Source: Trichobilharzia szidati (Eukaryota > Platyhelminthes > Trematoda > Strigeidida > Schistosomatidae). From it: a DNA stretch of 64,000 nt. Where the stretch lies: assembly GCA_944472155.2 (NCBI GenBank), contig OX235279.1, positions 174,881,868 through 174,945,867 on the forward strand, given 5' to 3'. Below, one piece after another: positions 11,161-22,212 of this stretch. A model generated the notes under the pieces. It saw only the letters and a program-made list of their open reading frames with translations, was not told the origin of the DNA and searched no databases. The stretch's first letter is position 1. Each line of letters begins with the position of its first letter. Made by a program: the position numbers and the translations under genes.

Positions 11161-11519
11161 CCTGTTTCAACTTCTACTATCTTTGTACTGTCTAGCGAAA
11201 GGGGATTCAGGATTGTTTGGAAAGTGCAGAACTTAGTAGGCGTTTAAGGAATCCATAACTATAATAGACTCAGATATGAATCGACTAAACTTGGTTTGTG
11301 ACAGAACTGAAAAAATTATTTATTTATTTCAGGTTTCGTTGAATACTCCTCGTTCATGGGACGAATTTAGGTGAATACCTAGATAAACAGTTATTATGAA
11401 TTTTCATAATTTTACAAAGGTAAACTCGCTGTCGTCTGATAATAAATTTCGTAGAAGTCTTGTTTCATAATTTACGACAGCGTATAACAGCATATTAACC
11501 TGGGATTACTGTCTTTTAT
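11161..11519. other. no recognisable gene
   Basis: AT-rich, nothing identifiable. Confidence 0.35.
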
Positions 11520-11850
11520 AAGATCAGCAACAGGGATCTCTGCGAGCGAACCAACCAGGAACCGATTGCGAAATAAATAGGCAGGGAGAAATGGAGATGG
11601 ATTGGCCATACTCTGAGGAAACCATCAAGTGACATCACTAGACAAGCCATTGCTAGAGTGGAACCCGATAGGGAAGCGGCGAGTTGGTCGTCAGTGCAAG
11701 GGTGACTTGGAAGAGGTCATGTGAAGAGGAGATGAAAACGTGTGGGCAGACTGGGAGCCAGCTGAAAACTCTATCAGGGAATCGAACGCAATGGAGCTGC
11801 ACGGCCCTATGTTCCTCTAGGAATTAAAAGAAAGAATAATAATAATATAC
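11520..11850 (+). mobile_element. RTE LINE 3' end
   Basis: Broken frames correspond to the RTE C-terminus: an R-K-W-R-W-I-G-H-T/S-L-R-like segment (AGAAATGGAGATGGATTGG at 11588), ITRQAIARVEP, then the terminal GCCCTATGTTCCTCTAGGAATT and an AATAATAATA tail. It is a decayed insertion. Confidence 0.8.
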
Positions 11851-12191
11851 TGTCTTTTATATGCAAGTATAAATAGGGGAGGAAACTGAAATTAGGTGAT
11901 TGGCGATCAGCTGTAAAATGATATCGCTACTTATGACTAAAACTCGCGAACAACCTCAAGATATATATAACACTCTACGTCTGATAACTACGACTTTGCT
12001 GGGAATGTGCCGAAAATGGCATAAACATGAAAACAGTCATGATGAAAACTGGGAAGAGAAATGAATACATAAACACTAAGCTAGAAAAAAAGCAGTGGCA
12101 ACACACGCAAAATATTAAGAACACTTTCTCAATCACGGAATGGCACACCAATTGGGGAAACCAATATATCATGCGGATGCAAAGTTACACT

Positions 12192-12608
12192 GACGAGTGC
12201 CAACCAGCACGAAACCTAGGTTCAAGGCTTCCTGTCGATTGCCTCCAACCATCTAATATCATCGAATCAATGTGCACCGTGATGGCGAGCTACCTAGAAT
12301 GGTGGCCACATTACAACCTGACTGATAGAATTCAGTCTGCACCAAAGAGAGGACTAGACACATCACACTAGTTACTAGTGTCAAAGCAAAATATCCACTA
12401 CAGTCCTACAGGAGGTCGATCGCGAGCTCCAATAGCTCAGTGGTAACGTCTCTGACTGCAGCATTGGGTGACGCGGGTTCGAACCCCAGAAGGGACATGA
12501 GTTCCTTCATCGTTGCATATACGCCTTGCTGACTGGTGAGTGGCAACTAGCACGAAACCTAGGTCCAAGGCTTCCCGTGGCCGATTGCCGCCAACCATCT
12601 AATATCAC
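12192..12608 (+). mobile_element. SINE1, circularly permuted 1.3-unit copy with TSD
   Basis: The insertion starts in mid-unit (GACGAGTGCCAACCAGCACG) and runs through TTGCCTCCAACCATCTAATATC into the second half of the unit (GTGCACCGTGATGG ... CACTAGTTACTAGTGTC). It continues through ATATCCACTACAGTCC into a tRNA-like head and ends again at CCAACCATCTAATATCACC. The head has A box AATAGCTCAGTGGTAACG and B box GGTTCGAACCC. A 12-bp target-site duplication, CAAAGTTACACT, flanks it at 12180-12191 and 12609-12620. It therefore contains more than one unit length in a head-to-tail arrangement. Confidence 0.85.
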
Positions 12609-12809
12609 CAAAGTTACACTTTATGTAAAATGGTTTAGCAAGATATTGAAACAACACTTGTTTGTTGGTGATAAATAGTGCGAAAATTGTCAGTAGGACA
12701 GACTGAGTTCACATTTCAAGGCGGTAACTGACACTTTGACGGAAATGATGCATTAGCAAGTTTCTTCTTGAGATAATCTCGCCTCTAGTGTGATATAAGA
12801 AATAGTCAC

Positions 12810-13110
12810 AAACAGTAGGGTACAGCAAGTCGGATGTGAGGACAGGTACTCGCCACCGATGACATTGGGCAGTGGTCCCGCTGTGTCACAAATTGGCTCA
12901 CAGAAGTTGGAATTCATGCGTTGGACATTGGATCGGGTCGGGTCCCAGCGGCTTAGTGGTCTATGAGCTAGCTCACCTTGTAACCGGAAGGTCCTTGGTT
13001 CGAACCCTCGAGTTGGATGCGTAGAGTCCAAAACTAGTCAGACGAAACAGCAGTCCATAAGTCCAGCGGTGGTTTTCCAATGATCCTCTAACCAATGTGA
13101 CCTCATTATG
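12810..13110 (+). mobile_element. HFE half-element, degenerate
   Basis: The block has a leader (TCGCCACCGATGACATTGGGC, GAATTCATGCGTTGG), an A box (GCGGCTTAGTGGTCTATGAG), a B box (GGTTCGAACCCTCG), and a degenerate hammerhead-like stretch (AGAGTCCAAAACTAGTCAGACGAAAC, split here as two halves) ending in CATTATGAAATCCTG. Only the + arm is present. Confidence 0.7.
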
Positions 13111-13139
13111 AAATCCTGTAACTAATCAATCAAATCACT

Positions 13140-13180
13140 GCGTGGTTGGCGAGCGTTTTACGGCTGCGCCACCGACGCAT
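13140..13180 (-). mobile_element. SINE3 head fragment
   Basis: About 40 bp match the tRNA-like head of SINE3 in reverse (TTGGCGAGCGTTTTACGG..GCCACCGACGCA). No body follows. Confidence 0.6.
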
Positions 13181-14139
13181 CTACAAACCAATACTTGGAT
13201 ACAAATAGTTCTATTAGGCAAAGAATTAAGAAGTTCATAGATTTCAGTGAAAAACTTTCCCTCATGTACTTTGAACACTTAGTTACTTATGATCTATTTG
13301 GGTATCGTAGAAAAGCTGGTCAGTTGTTCCACTTCTGACAGGTGTCATTAAATCTATTTAAAATATGGCAGAATAGCGAGCATAAACTTTCTTGGAAAAA
13401 ATTATAATATGCATATAACCATAGCTAAGCTAGAAATTATCAAATTTTTTAGATAAAAGCAGTGTGAAACTTGGGGAGTGCAGCTGTCAAAAATAAAGTA
13501 ACCGAAAAAATCACCTGTGAAATATGATTTCTAAAGCCTGGTTTCACTCATAACGTGTTGAAGAGGTCTAATAATTTTGCGGTAATGCTTTTACTACTTA
13601 AACCCTTTAACAGTAGGTAGAGTGATGGTGGTATAATTTTCGACGTGAGCAGACGGTGTACATTAATTAACCTTAGTTGAGGCTATCTTGAAATATATGA
13701 AAGAAAATTCCTTTAAATACTTTATTTATTTATTTATGGGTGGTTAATTCAAGATGATAGAAAACAAACATTGCATACTGATAAAAAAGATAAATTTCGA
13801 AGATAACAAAATAAAGCAGAATGAGCAGTTAGCAAATATCAATCCAAAAATGGGGTGCTTTATGCACATAAATCAAAATTCAGTACATAAAGAAAACAGC
13901 GTGCTTATATGTACATATATATATGCACAGACATAATTTATCCTGAGTAAAATAAACAAATAAAGGTGTACAAACAATGTAAGAGTATAAAGGTGCATAC
14001 TGGCGACCAGTTTCGTTAAAAAAACCTTATGACAAAATGAATTACTCAGTACTTTTTGAATATGATAGATAAATAGATTTCAAAATCATTTGCTGTTTTT
14101 GTGTATCTGATTGCTGTTGATTGTGAGAAATCAAATTTA
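13181..14139. other. no recognisable gene
   Basis: AT-rich with short ATTT runs near 13720. No coding or repeat signal recognised. Confidence 0.35.
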
Positions 14140-14345
14140 TCATGAGCTGAAATAAGTTAAAGAACCATTGGAAAACCACTTGGGAGTACTGAACAGCTGT
14201 TTCTCTTGTCCCACTTTGGGACCAGCTCTTCATCAATGCGCACGTAACTCGGGGGTTCGAACCCAGGACCTTCTAGTTACAAGTCGAGTTGGCTCGTAGA
14301 CCATTAAGCCACTGGAAGCTGATCCAATAGCCAGCCCATGAATTC
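14140..14345 (-). mobile_element. HFE arm overlapping the left palindrome edge
   Basis: On the minus strand there is an A box (GTGGCTTAATGGTCTACGAG), a B box (GGTTCGAACCCC), and the variant hammerhead-like motif with an insertion (GGTCCCAAAGTGGGAC then AAGAGAAAC). It ends with TTTAACTTATTTCAGCTCATGATAAA. Its mirror copy at 16696-16890 is identical inside the palindrome but diverges outside. Confidence 0.75.
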
Positions 14346-15393
14346 TAAATTCTGCCAGCCAATTCACGATATCTATGAAACACAAAATAATTGAGCAAAG
14401 AATATCCTTTTCGATAAATTCCTCTTCTGGCTCTACAATTATATATACATGTTTATTTACATAGAATATGTATATAAACATACATATAATTTGGAAAACA
14501 GAAAGATTGAGCGAAGAAATATTTACTTTTCAATTAGATCCTCATCTCTGGCTCTACTCTAATATATATATCCATAGCATTATTTTTATTACAATACACA
14601 ACAGTTTACCAAACAAGTGGCACTGATATGTTTGTTAACAATAATTAGTCAGTGTCAAAATGTCAATGGGTTGATAATAAACGAAGAAAATAGTAGAGCT
14701 ACGAATAGATCTTGTTTGTCCCTTGCTTAACCATGTTGGATGATGTTGAGAAATACGATGATGAACCTGCCTAATTGTACGCCCAATGTAGCTGGCTCCG
14801 CAGCTGCAGTCAAACTGGTAGACACACATAGAAGAGGCAAAATTAGGTAGTTTATCCTTATTTCTCGAACATAGAATAGGGGTGGTTGTGAAGAGTGATA
14901 TATACACAGGTGAATCATTAATATTCATTATTTATTTTCACACACTAGCATAATCATTGATTTCCCGCATCTGCGTGATTATTGATTTTAATTACTGAAT
15001 TCCCATGGTTTGTTAATATTTTAAAATGTGACATTGATTTTCCTAATTGTATAAATACGGAGTTTTGTTTAACATTTTCGACTGTTGTTAGAGACAGTAA
15101 AAGCTCTCGTATCAACGTCCAGTCTTCTTTCTTTGTCTTGCGTGCCCGGTGGTATTGTTGTTGTTGTTGACGTGCGATTAGGACAGATTAGCCAGCGCAT
15201 TAAGTTAGATTCGCTCGTAGCCTACCAGGTCTTAATATTCACATACATAACACATGGATTTCTACTGTCGATATATGGATGACACATTTGTGGTTATGAA
15301 AGACGAGAATGATTCAATGAACATCCTTGACAAGTTTAATGATGTACATTCAGCAATAAACTTTACCATAGAGAAAGAAAGTAATGATAGTAT
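14197..15393 (+). repeat. left arm of a 1.2-kb near-perfect inverted repeat
   Basis: Every position p in this arm pairs with position 31041-p in the right arm (15648-16844). I found no mismatch or indel in the stretches compared, including mirrored open frames of 62-97 codons that translate identically. Identity decays abruptly near 14182-14197 on the outside and at 15393/15648 on the inside. The arm holds an HFE arm, two PLE terminal modules, a GIY-YIG fragment on the minus strand and the start of a reverse-transcriptase fragment on the plus strand. Confidence 0.95.
14635..14928 (-). pseudogene. PLE-A GIY-YIG endonuclease fragment (left copy)
   Basis: The frame encodes SSMCVYQFDCSCGASYIGRT followed by IRQVHHRISQHHPTWLSKGQ. 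This is the Penelope-like GIY-YIG endonuclease start (SYIGRT, then a conserved Arg and the HHPTWL block). It stops after 97 codons and lacks the usual conserved C-terminal tail, so it is a fragment. The identical sequence lies inverted at 16113-16406. Confidence 0.8.
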
Positions 15394-15647
15394 CTGATTC
15401 CTAGACGTCTTCATGGCAAGGAAAGAAGATGGCACACTAAGAAGGTGTGTGTATAGGAAACCTACAAAAACAGGTCAATACACTCATTTTTTGAGTTTTG
15501 TACCTTTGAAATATAAACGTAACCTGGTAAAGTGTCTGGTTAATAGAGCTAAGTTAATCTGTTCAGACGACTGCCTCAATGAAGAGCATAAGATTATTAA
15601 AGAATTACTTAGAGAAAATGGTTATCCAGACAAATTTATTGAGAAGA
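15254..15647 (+). pseudogene. PLE reverse-transcriptase fragment spanning the palindrome centre
   Basis: The frame starts with MDFYCRYMDDTFVVMKDEND, containing the catalytic YMDD box of reverse transcriptase. It continues through INFTIEKESNDSI, an in-frame TGA (15395-15397), and then FLDVFMARKEDGTLRRCVYR, KPTKTGQYTHFLSFVP and LRENGYPDKFI. These are successive blocks of the PLE RT palm and thumb. The first 140 bp belong to the left palindrome arm; the remainder is the 254-bp single-copy spacer (15394-15647). At 15648 the right arm begins and replaces the rest of the element. Confidence 0.85.
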
Positions 15648-16844
15648 ATACTATCATTACTTTCTTTCTCTATGGTAAAGTTTATTGCTGAATGTACATC
15701 ATTAAACTTGTCAAGGATGTTCATTGAATCATTCTCGTCTTTCATAACCACAAATGTGTCATCCATATATCGACAGTAGAAATCCATGTGTTATGTATGT
15801 GAATATTAAGACCTGGTAGGCTACGAGCGAATCTAACTTAATGCGCTGGCTAATCTGTCCTAATCGCACGTCAACAACAACAACAATACCACCGGGCACG
15901 CAAGACAAAGAAAGAAGACTGGACGTTGATACGAGAGCTTTTACTGTCTCTAACAACAGTCGAAAATGTTAAACAAAACTCCGTATTTATACAATTAGGA
16001 AAATCAATGTCACATTTTAAAATATTAACAAACCATGGGAATTCAGTAATTAAAATCAATAATCACGCAGATGCGGGAAATCAATGATTATGCTAGTGTG
16101 TGAAAATAAATAATGAATATTAATGATTCACCTGTGTATATATCACTCTTCACAACCACCCCTATTCTATGTTCGAGAAATAAGGATAAACTACCTAATT
16201 TTGCCTCTTCTATGTGTGTCTACCAGTTTGACTGCAGCTGCGGAGCCAGCTACATTGGGCGTACAATTAGGCAGGTTCATCATCGTATTTCTCAACATCA
16301 TCCAACATGGTTAAGCAAGGGACAAACAAGATCTATTCGTAGCTCTACTATTTTCTTCGTTTATTATCAACCCATTGACATTTTGACACTGACTAATTAT
16401 TGTTAACAAACATATCAGTGCCACTTGTTTGGTAAACTGTTGTGTATTGTAATAAAAATAATGCTATGGATATATATATTAGAGTAGAGCCAGAGATGAG
16501 GATCTAATTGAAAAGTAAATATTTCTTCGCTCAATCTTTCTGTTTTCCAAATTATATGTATGTTTATATACATATTCTATGTAAATAAACATGTATATAT
16601 AATTGTAGAGCCAGAAGAGGAATTTATCGAAAAGGATATTCTTTGCTCAATTATTTTGTGTTTCATAGATATCGTGAATTGGCTGGCAGAATTTAGAATT
16701 CATGGGCTGGCTATTGGATCAGCTTCCAGTGGCTTAATGGTCTACGAGCCAACTCGACTTGTAACTAGAAGGTCCTGGGTTCGAACCCCCGAGTTACGTG
16801 CGCATTGATGAAGAGCTGGTCCCAAAGTGGGACAAGAGAAACAG
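15648..16844 (-). repeat. right arm of the near-perfect inverted repeat
   Basis: Reverse complement of 14197-15393. On the plus strand it places a GIY-YIG fragment and an HFE arm downstream of the reverse-transcriptase piece. Confidence 0.95.
16113..16406 (+). pseudogene. PLE-A GIY-YIG endonuclease fragment (right copy)
   Basis: Exact mirror of 14635-14928. Read on the plus strand it lies downstream of the RT fragment at 15254, the RT-then-endonuclease order expected of a Penelope-like element, although the connecting sequence is the inverted arm and not coding. Confidence 0.8.
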
Positions 16845-16890
16845 TTGTCGAGTACTCCCTGCAGGTTTCCCTCTAATCCTTCGGCCAATT
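16696..16890 (+). mobile_element. HFE arm at the right palindrome edge
   Basis: A box, B box and variant hammerhead-like motif as in the mirror copy at 14140-14345. Outside 16844 the sequence differs from the left flank (CCCTCTAATCCTTCGGCC), so the two outer ends are not mirror images. Confidence 0.75.
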
Positions 16891-18479
16891 ACAGATTGAG
16901 TTGTATAAGATAATAATCAATGATAAAACATGTCAGGTTAAGATGGGGTTTTATGACGATGTACGCAATTGGCAAATTAAAAAGTTAGAACAGTATAGAC
17001 AAATGGCTTCTGAGATTGATTTTCCTCTCAGAAGTTAGATTCATAAAGATTTTATCTAAATCTGAATTTGTTTTCCTTCGTATAAGGTAGGCTCCAACTG
17101 AGAATATTCATTTTACATATTGTGTGTCTGCATAGCTTTGACGCATCCACCAGCTGGATGTATAATAAGCATACATAATTATTTCTACCTTTAAATAATT
17201 ATTACGGATTAATTTCCGACTTGATCTTCGTTGAAAGTAGATGGTACATTTACATACGATGGCACAACTGAACACTTTTTTGGCAGCATCGACAGACAAA
17301 ACTTTGGTTACAGTTATTACCACAACTTTCCAGTTCCGAAGGATCCATAAATCCTAAAAAATAATATTTTCATGCAACGCATCAAAACATACCAATATTT
17401 CCAACCGAAAGGCTGTTAATAGCTATAAGAAGCTAATCTTGGAGAACTGTCAGTTTCTTGAGGGTCGAATATGTACCTCTCTGATGAACTATAACAAAAA
17501 TGAAAAGAAAAGGAAACAATCATGGATTCATGATTCAATATAAACCGAAGAGCTTAGTAACTGAAGTTTAGGCTTACTTGTTACCTTAGCAACCACACTT
17601 TTTACTTTGCTGATACAAGGAATTGTTTTGAATTTTTAGGAGTTGTCAAAAGACTGCACAATTTTTTTTTCATTTGAAAATAACACCAACTAGAAGACTT
17701 TTGAAGGTACTAGGCAGCTGTTATAAATTTATTTTGACGACTTTTAGACGTCAATCAACTCTGAATAAAGGTAATAGGTTAGTCAGAAAATTTACTGATA
17801 ACAATAATTAATAGTGTTTTAAATAAAGCCAAGTTGTCAGCACCGTTTGCACTATCTATGGTCTCTTCTCCAAGTCTGTATTTTTTTATAGTGTGTTGTA
17901 TAAATGCATGAGTAGGCAAAGTCTGGAATTTTAAGTTTCACGTCATTCATCAGGTGATAACTTCACCGAAAGATTTCTTATTTCAATGCATGTTTGAGAA
18001 TGCTTCACATTATTGATCGTATTAGTCTGCTGAGTCATGTCTTTTCACATGAACATTTATCATTCTGTAAGACGATATATGTGCATACTGTGACAATAGT
18101 ACTACGTCAAATTCATGCAGGCGTTTACATATCTGTTGAATAACTTGATAACGTAATGATGGATTAGGCTAGTACTGTCAACATTTGCTCTTTTTTAATA
18201 CTTACCGCTGGAATATCTTTAATTAGGTTAAATAGTAATTTTTTTTAAAGTGTAACTTTTACCTTACCAAGTCTTCATTGCTGCTCTGAGAGACGGTGAA
18301 GCTATTCATCATGATTCTGTCAAACTGAAACACATCGATAAACGATAATTACGACTGAGTTCAGACTTTGTATCCCTGCGAGCAGTAATATGAGTAGCTA
18401 TGACGATGACGTGAAGATGTTTGCTTCATCGATTATATAGAACTGAGTAGGGCAAACAAAAGCTAGCCTTACTAATATA
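16891..18479. other. no recognisable gene
   Basis: About 1.6 kb of AT-rich sequence without a recognisable repeat or coding region. A 71-codon open frame on the minus strand (17108-17323) has no family resemblance. Confidence 0.35.
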
Positions 18480-18787
18480 TGTGCATAATTTGGGCACTGT
18501 GGTAGTAAGCAATTCCATATTAGTTTGTTTATTAGATGTATCACACAGTGAGAGAAACAGATTTATTATTAACTGGATGACAATGTTTCGAACAAAATTT
18601 ATTGCTGTTCATAATCATTTCATCAATTATAATCACACGACTTCGAAACTTGAGTTTTATAGTTTTCTTTGTTCTCTCTCTCCTATTTGTCGTCGTTGGA
18701 GTAGTAGAATTTTCCAGATATCTGGGACAGGTGTTGAATCATTCCTATCACACATATTTGCAGTTGATTCGATAAACAAAGCTTCTG

Positions 18788-19122
18788 ATGATATTAGATG
18801 GTTGGAGGCAAGCAAGCCTGAATAGCTCAGTGGTAACGTCTCTGACTGCAGCACTGGGTGACGCAGGATCGAATCTCAGAAGGGAAATGAGTTCCTTCAA
18901 GGTTGCAGATGCGCCTTGCTAACTGGTGAGTGGCAACTAGCACGAAACCTAGGTCCAAGGCTTCCTGCCGATTGCCTCCAACCACCTAATATCATCAAAC
19001 CAATGTGCACCATGATGTCGAGCTACCTAGAATGGTGGACACATTACAACCTAACTGATAGAATTCAGTCTGCACCAAATAGAGGACTAGACACATCACA
19101 CTAGTTACTAGTGTCGAATGAC
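18788..19122 (+). mobile_element. SINE1 unit with 13-bp TSD inside PLE-C
   Basis: The element begins with an inverted copy of its own mid-unit end (GATATTAGATGGTTGGAGGCA), then the tRNA-like head (A box GAATAGCTCAGTGGTAACG, B box GGATCGAATCTC). It passes TTGCCTCCAACCACCTAATATC and ends at CACTAGTTACTAGTGTC plus a few bases. AACAAAGCTTCTG is duplicated at 18775-18787 and 19123-19135. The matching empty site is visible once, inverted, at 46613-46625 in the other PLE-C copy. Confidence 0.9.
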
Positions 19123-19397
19123 AACAAAGCTTCTGTTATCAATCTCTCCCTCAACCCGGCTGTTACATTAGATTTTAAAACTACTGTCATCTGATCCCAT
19201 CCATCCTATTGTATGGTTATGTGTAATTGGACGTTTAGTGAGTGCTATGGCTGAACTATTCTCTAGATTTCTTATCTTATTCGGGTCAGCCAATCTGGAT
19301 TTTGCTAATTTTTTATGCTTGGCTAGTCCGACTGACTGAGGCCGTTCTACTACTTTGACCTATGTATTTGACCTGACAGTCATTCCAGCAAGGTATT

Positions 19398-19632
19398 TTT
19401 TTAATTCCTTCACGTTCCCCAGTGAAACATAGGGCTTCAAGCTAGAGGCTTGAAGTTTCTGTAGCAGTCTCTATTTTTACAGGATGGGGTTGCTAGCCTC
19501 ATGCCCAACCTTTCCTCTTTACCAGCTTTTTTATTTCTGGCCTAGCGAGGTAAAGGAGTGCGCCAGCTGGGATTTGAACCCCGGACCATGTGCATGGTTG
19601 GCGAGCGTCCTAACCGCTGTGCCACCGACGCA
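19398..19632 (-). mobile_element. SINE3 copy with TSD inside PLE-C
   Basis: Full structure on the minus strand: head GTGCGTCGGTGGCACAGCGG, B box GGTTCAAATCCC, body, tail CCCTATGTTTCACTGGGGAACG and an A-rich end. CCAGCAAGGTATT (19385-19397) and CCAGCAGGGTATT (19633-19645) are the target-site duplication, one mismatch in 13. The PLE-C copy at 46.4 kb has the uninterrupted sequence. Confidence 0.9.
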
Positions 19633-20260
19633 CCAGCAGGGTATTAGATAAACTAAATTGTTTTGTTTTATTGGCTCCACAGGATTGATCCTTTAACCGA
19701 CAAAGCCTGTTTCTAATTGAGTTTGTGGGTTTGAATGCCAGCCACTTATATTGCTTCCAGCGTTGTTAAGAATTCTGCGTAAGGTTTCCAAGGTTCCTTC
19801 TTTGTATGGAAGTACTACTGATGATTAAGATTCCTTATTGTTAGTGTTGTCTTTATGCTTCAGATGCTTGACATGCATGTCGTCATTATTGTTATTATCA
19901 TTACGATTATTATTATTGTTATCACTATCACTACTACCGCTATTTATTTTATTTCTACTTTTCCCTACATACTTCCTGATTAATTTATCAAAGGAATTAT
20001 TAGATTTCAAAGCTTCTCTTATATGCCTCACTTCCTATCTTAGATTTTCTTTGGTACTAATTAGTTTTTGTGTCCTATCACCCAAACACTTCACCAATCC
20101 TATTTTCATTGAAATAGGATGGAATGATAGGAAATCCTAAAATCTGTTTGAATGTGTGGGTTATCTGTAAACACTAGTGTTTAACTTCCCATCTTCTTTC
20201 CTTTTTGCGTTACGATCTAAAGATAGCTATGTCTATGTTTCAAAAGTTTGTCCTGTCACA

Positions 20261-21214
20261 TAATCTACCTCTTAATGTCACGACGTCGACGGGGAAATTT
20301 TGCTTCACAAAGCAGCACTTATCATATGACCAACCAGTAAACGAATCGAGAATTGCTTATGCCTTTGATTGAGGGGCGTTGTTTAACTGGAGTTTTTGTG
20401 CTTATTTATAGACTAAATCATTTTAGATCCCCGACAGTGCTGACTTTACCCTCGCTGTTTTATCTGCTTTGAGGGGTAGAGTTGTTTTGCATGATGTAAA
20501 TGCATAGTGTTATTCAAGTACATATTATGATAGGTAGCTAATCACTGGTGATTCTGTTGCCTTTTCTAATTAACTAAATGTGCTATTTTTCTATAGTCAG
20601 AAAATCCTCCCAAGGATTCGAATTGTTGACAGGAATAATTTTCGATATGAAAGATAATTCAAATAACTAGACTTCCTACCGTTATCATAAACCTCAAGGT
20701 GGTTTACACTTTTCAACAAAATTATGCGCTTTTTAATACAGCAGTTATTTAGCCCATCAGACTTCAATATTATGACTGGTCTTTTGTCTCCATAATCAGG
20801 TGAACGGAATACGAATGTACAATGGGTGGGTGGTGTACTTCCTAAAGTGGCCTTGAGGTTCTTTTCATTGTTAACTATGCTGAATCATAGATCATGGCAT
20901 GAAATTATTTTTGTTATTATTAAATATTATGTGACTAATTGTCAGTATGAGACATGCTGTTAAACATTTAGATACACTGGGTTATGGATGACCTAGAATA
21001 TGGAAAAATATACTCATGCATTTTAACGGCTCAGAATTACACCTTATACTATCAGCTGAATACGTGAATTCAGTCAGAATGTAACACTAACTTTTTAGTT
21101 TCGAATTCGAAATAATTGGTGACACGGATTTCCGAAACTAAACAAACATAAAGATATGCTAACTGATATGTTTGAACCCGGCTTATTATGTAAGTCGTTG
21201 GGTTGTATTAGTGT
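20261..21214. other. no recognisable gene
   Basis: The first few hundred bases may be a decayed PLE-C upstream part in reverse orientation, but I cannot follow the frame. The remainder is unassigned AT-rich DNA. Confidence 0.3.
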
Positions 21215-21440
21215 TTGTTTACTACACTGTGCGTTAGCGGCACAGTAGTAGGATGCTTGCCGACTACGCATATGGTCCAGGATTCGATCCTTGGACACCG
21301 ATACACTCCTTCCCCTTGCTCGCTAAGCCAGTAATCAGACTGGTGAAGAGGGAAGGTTGGGCATGGGGCTAGCAACCCCATCCTGTAAAAATAATCACCA
21401 CTGCTACAGAAGCTTCCCATCTCTAGCTTGAAGCCCCTGT
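21215..21440 (+). mobile_element. SINE3 copy
   Basis: The head GTGCGTTAGCGGCACAGTAG contains the A box, followed by B box GATTCGATCC and the body GTAATCAGACTGGTGAAGAGG. The tail is truncated or changed (GAAGCCCCTGTTAATTACC). Confidence 0.85.
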
Positions 21441-21789
21441 TAATTACCAATAAGCTAATGAAACTAGAGTGAAGCTCAAAGTAATGACAATAATAATAAT
21501 AACAACAAATCTTTGTGTCAATATAGACGAATCATCACTAAGAAACCACGAGTACAAATGGACAGCAACTCAGATGTTTAGCTGTATATGAAGCTAGTGA
21601 ACAATGCTATGTCAGGTAAGATGAGAAATCATGACTTTCCAGGTTACAAAGGCAGTGGCATCTTTTCGATCAACTTGTTCAGTCAGACACGCTTAGAAAA
21701 TTAAGCAGTAGGCTCTTCAGAGTAAAAAGTGGATTTCTGCCAACTTCCGGTTCATTTGCACGCCTATAAAAAGAAATTTTTTCCTTGAT

Positions 21790-22212
21790 TAGACACTAGT
21801 CAGTATCTAGTAAAATGCGTCTAGTCCTGTCTTCGGTGCAGACTGGATTCTATCAGTCATGCTGGCAGTGTGACCACCATTTTGGGTGGCTCGCTATCAT
21901 GGTGTAGTGTGAATTGCTGGTATTAGATGGTTGAATGCAATAGGCCACTGGAAATACAGCCTTACCTAGGTTTCGTACTGATCGGCATTCACCAGTCAGC
22001 AAGGCGCTTATCTGCAATGTTCAAGGAACTCATGTTCTGAGATTCAAACCGGCGTCAACCAGTGCTACCAGCAGTCAGAGATGTTATCACTGAGCTATTC
22101 GGACTTCCGACAGTCCTCCTGTAGGGTTGTAATGGATATTTTGTTTGACTGGACACTTGCACGAGACCTAGGTCAGACTGTGCTTCCTACCAGTTGCCTA
22201 CAACCGCCTAAT
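21790..22212 (-). mobile_element. SINE1 copy with an inverted end piece
   Basis: The minus strand holds a tRNA-like head (CGAATAGCTCAGTGATAAC) and B-box region near 22050-22110, flanked on both sides by unit body. The right end (about 22160-22212) is the same repeat in the opposite orientation (GCACGAGACCTAGGTCAG ... CAACCGCCTAATTCC). Confidence 0.75.

Larger units (their letters stand above)
18480..20260 (-). mobile_element. PLE-C copy, interrupted by SINE1 and SINE3
   Basis: On the minus strand the piece 20031-19825 encodes RHIREALKSNNSFDKLIRKYV and an Asn/Asp-rich low-complexity run followed by DMHVKHLKHKDNTNNKES. Then comes the PLE linker and endonuclease region, and the tail contains EALFIES..CDRNDSTPVPDIWK. 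The copy at 45655-46870 on the plus strand is collinear, which shows that two insertions, at 18788-19122 and 19398-19632, are secondary. Stops and frameshifts are frequent. Confidence 0.85.

Noticed and set aside
12027..12371. 114-codon open frame as a gene
   Set aside because: Its second half is SINE1 sequence; the first half has no recognisable feature.
12425..12500. A genuine tRNA gene
   Set aside because: A and B boxes are clear, but the head continues into a repeated body with target-site duplications and no clean acceptor-stem closure was seen. The same holds for all SINE1, SINE3 and HFE heads.
14982..15282. Small open frames in the palindrome arms
   Set aside because: They occur identically in both arms and have no family resemblance; the duplication explains the apparent conservation.
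18481..18825. 114-codon open frame as a gene
   Set aside because: It is antisense to the PLE-C tail and recurs in broken form at 46.5-46.8 kb.
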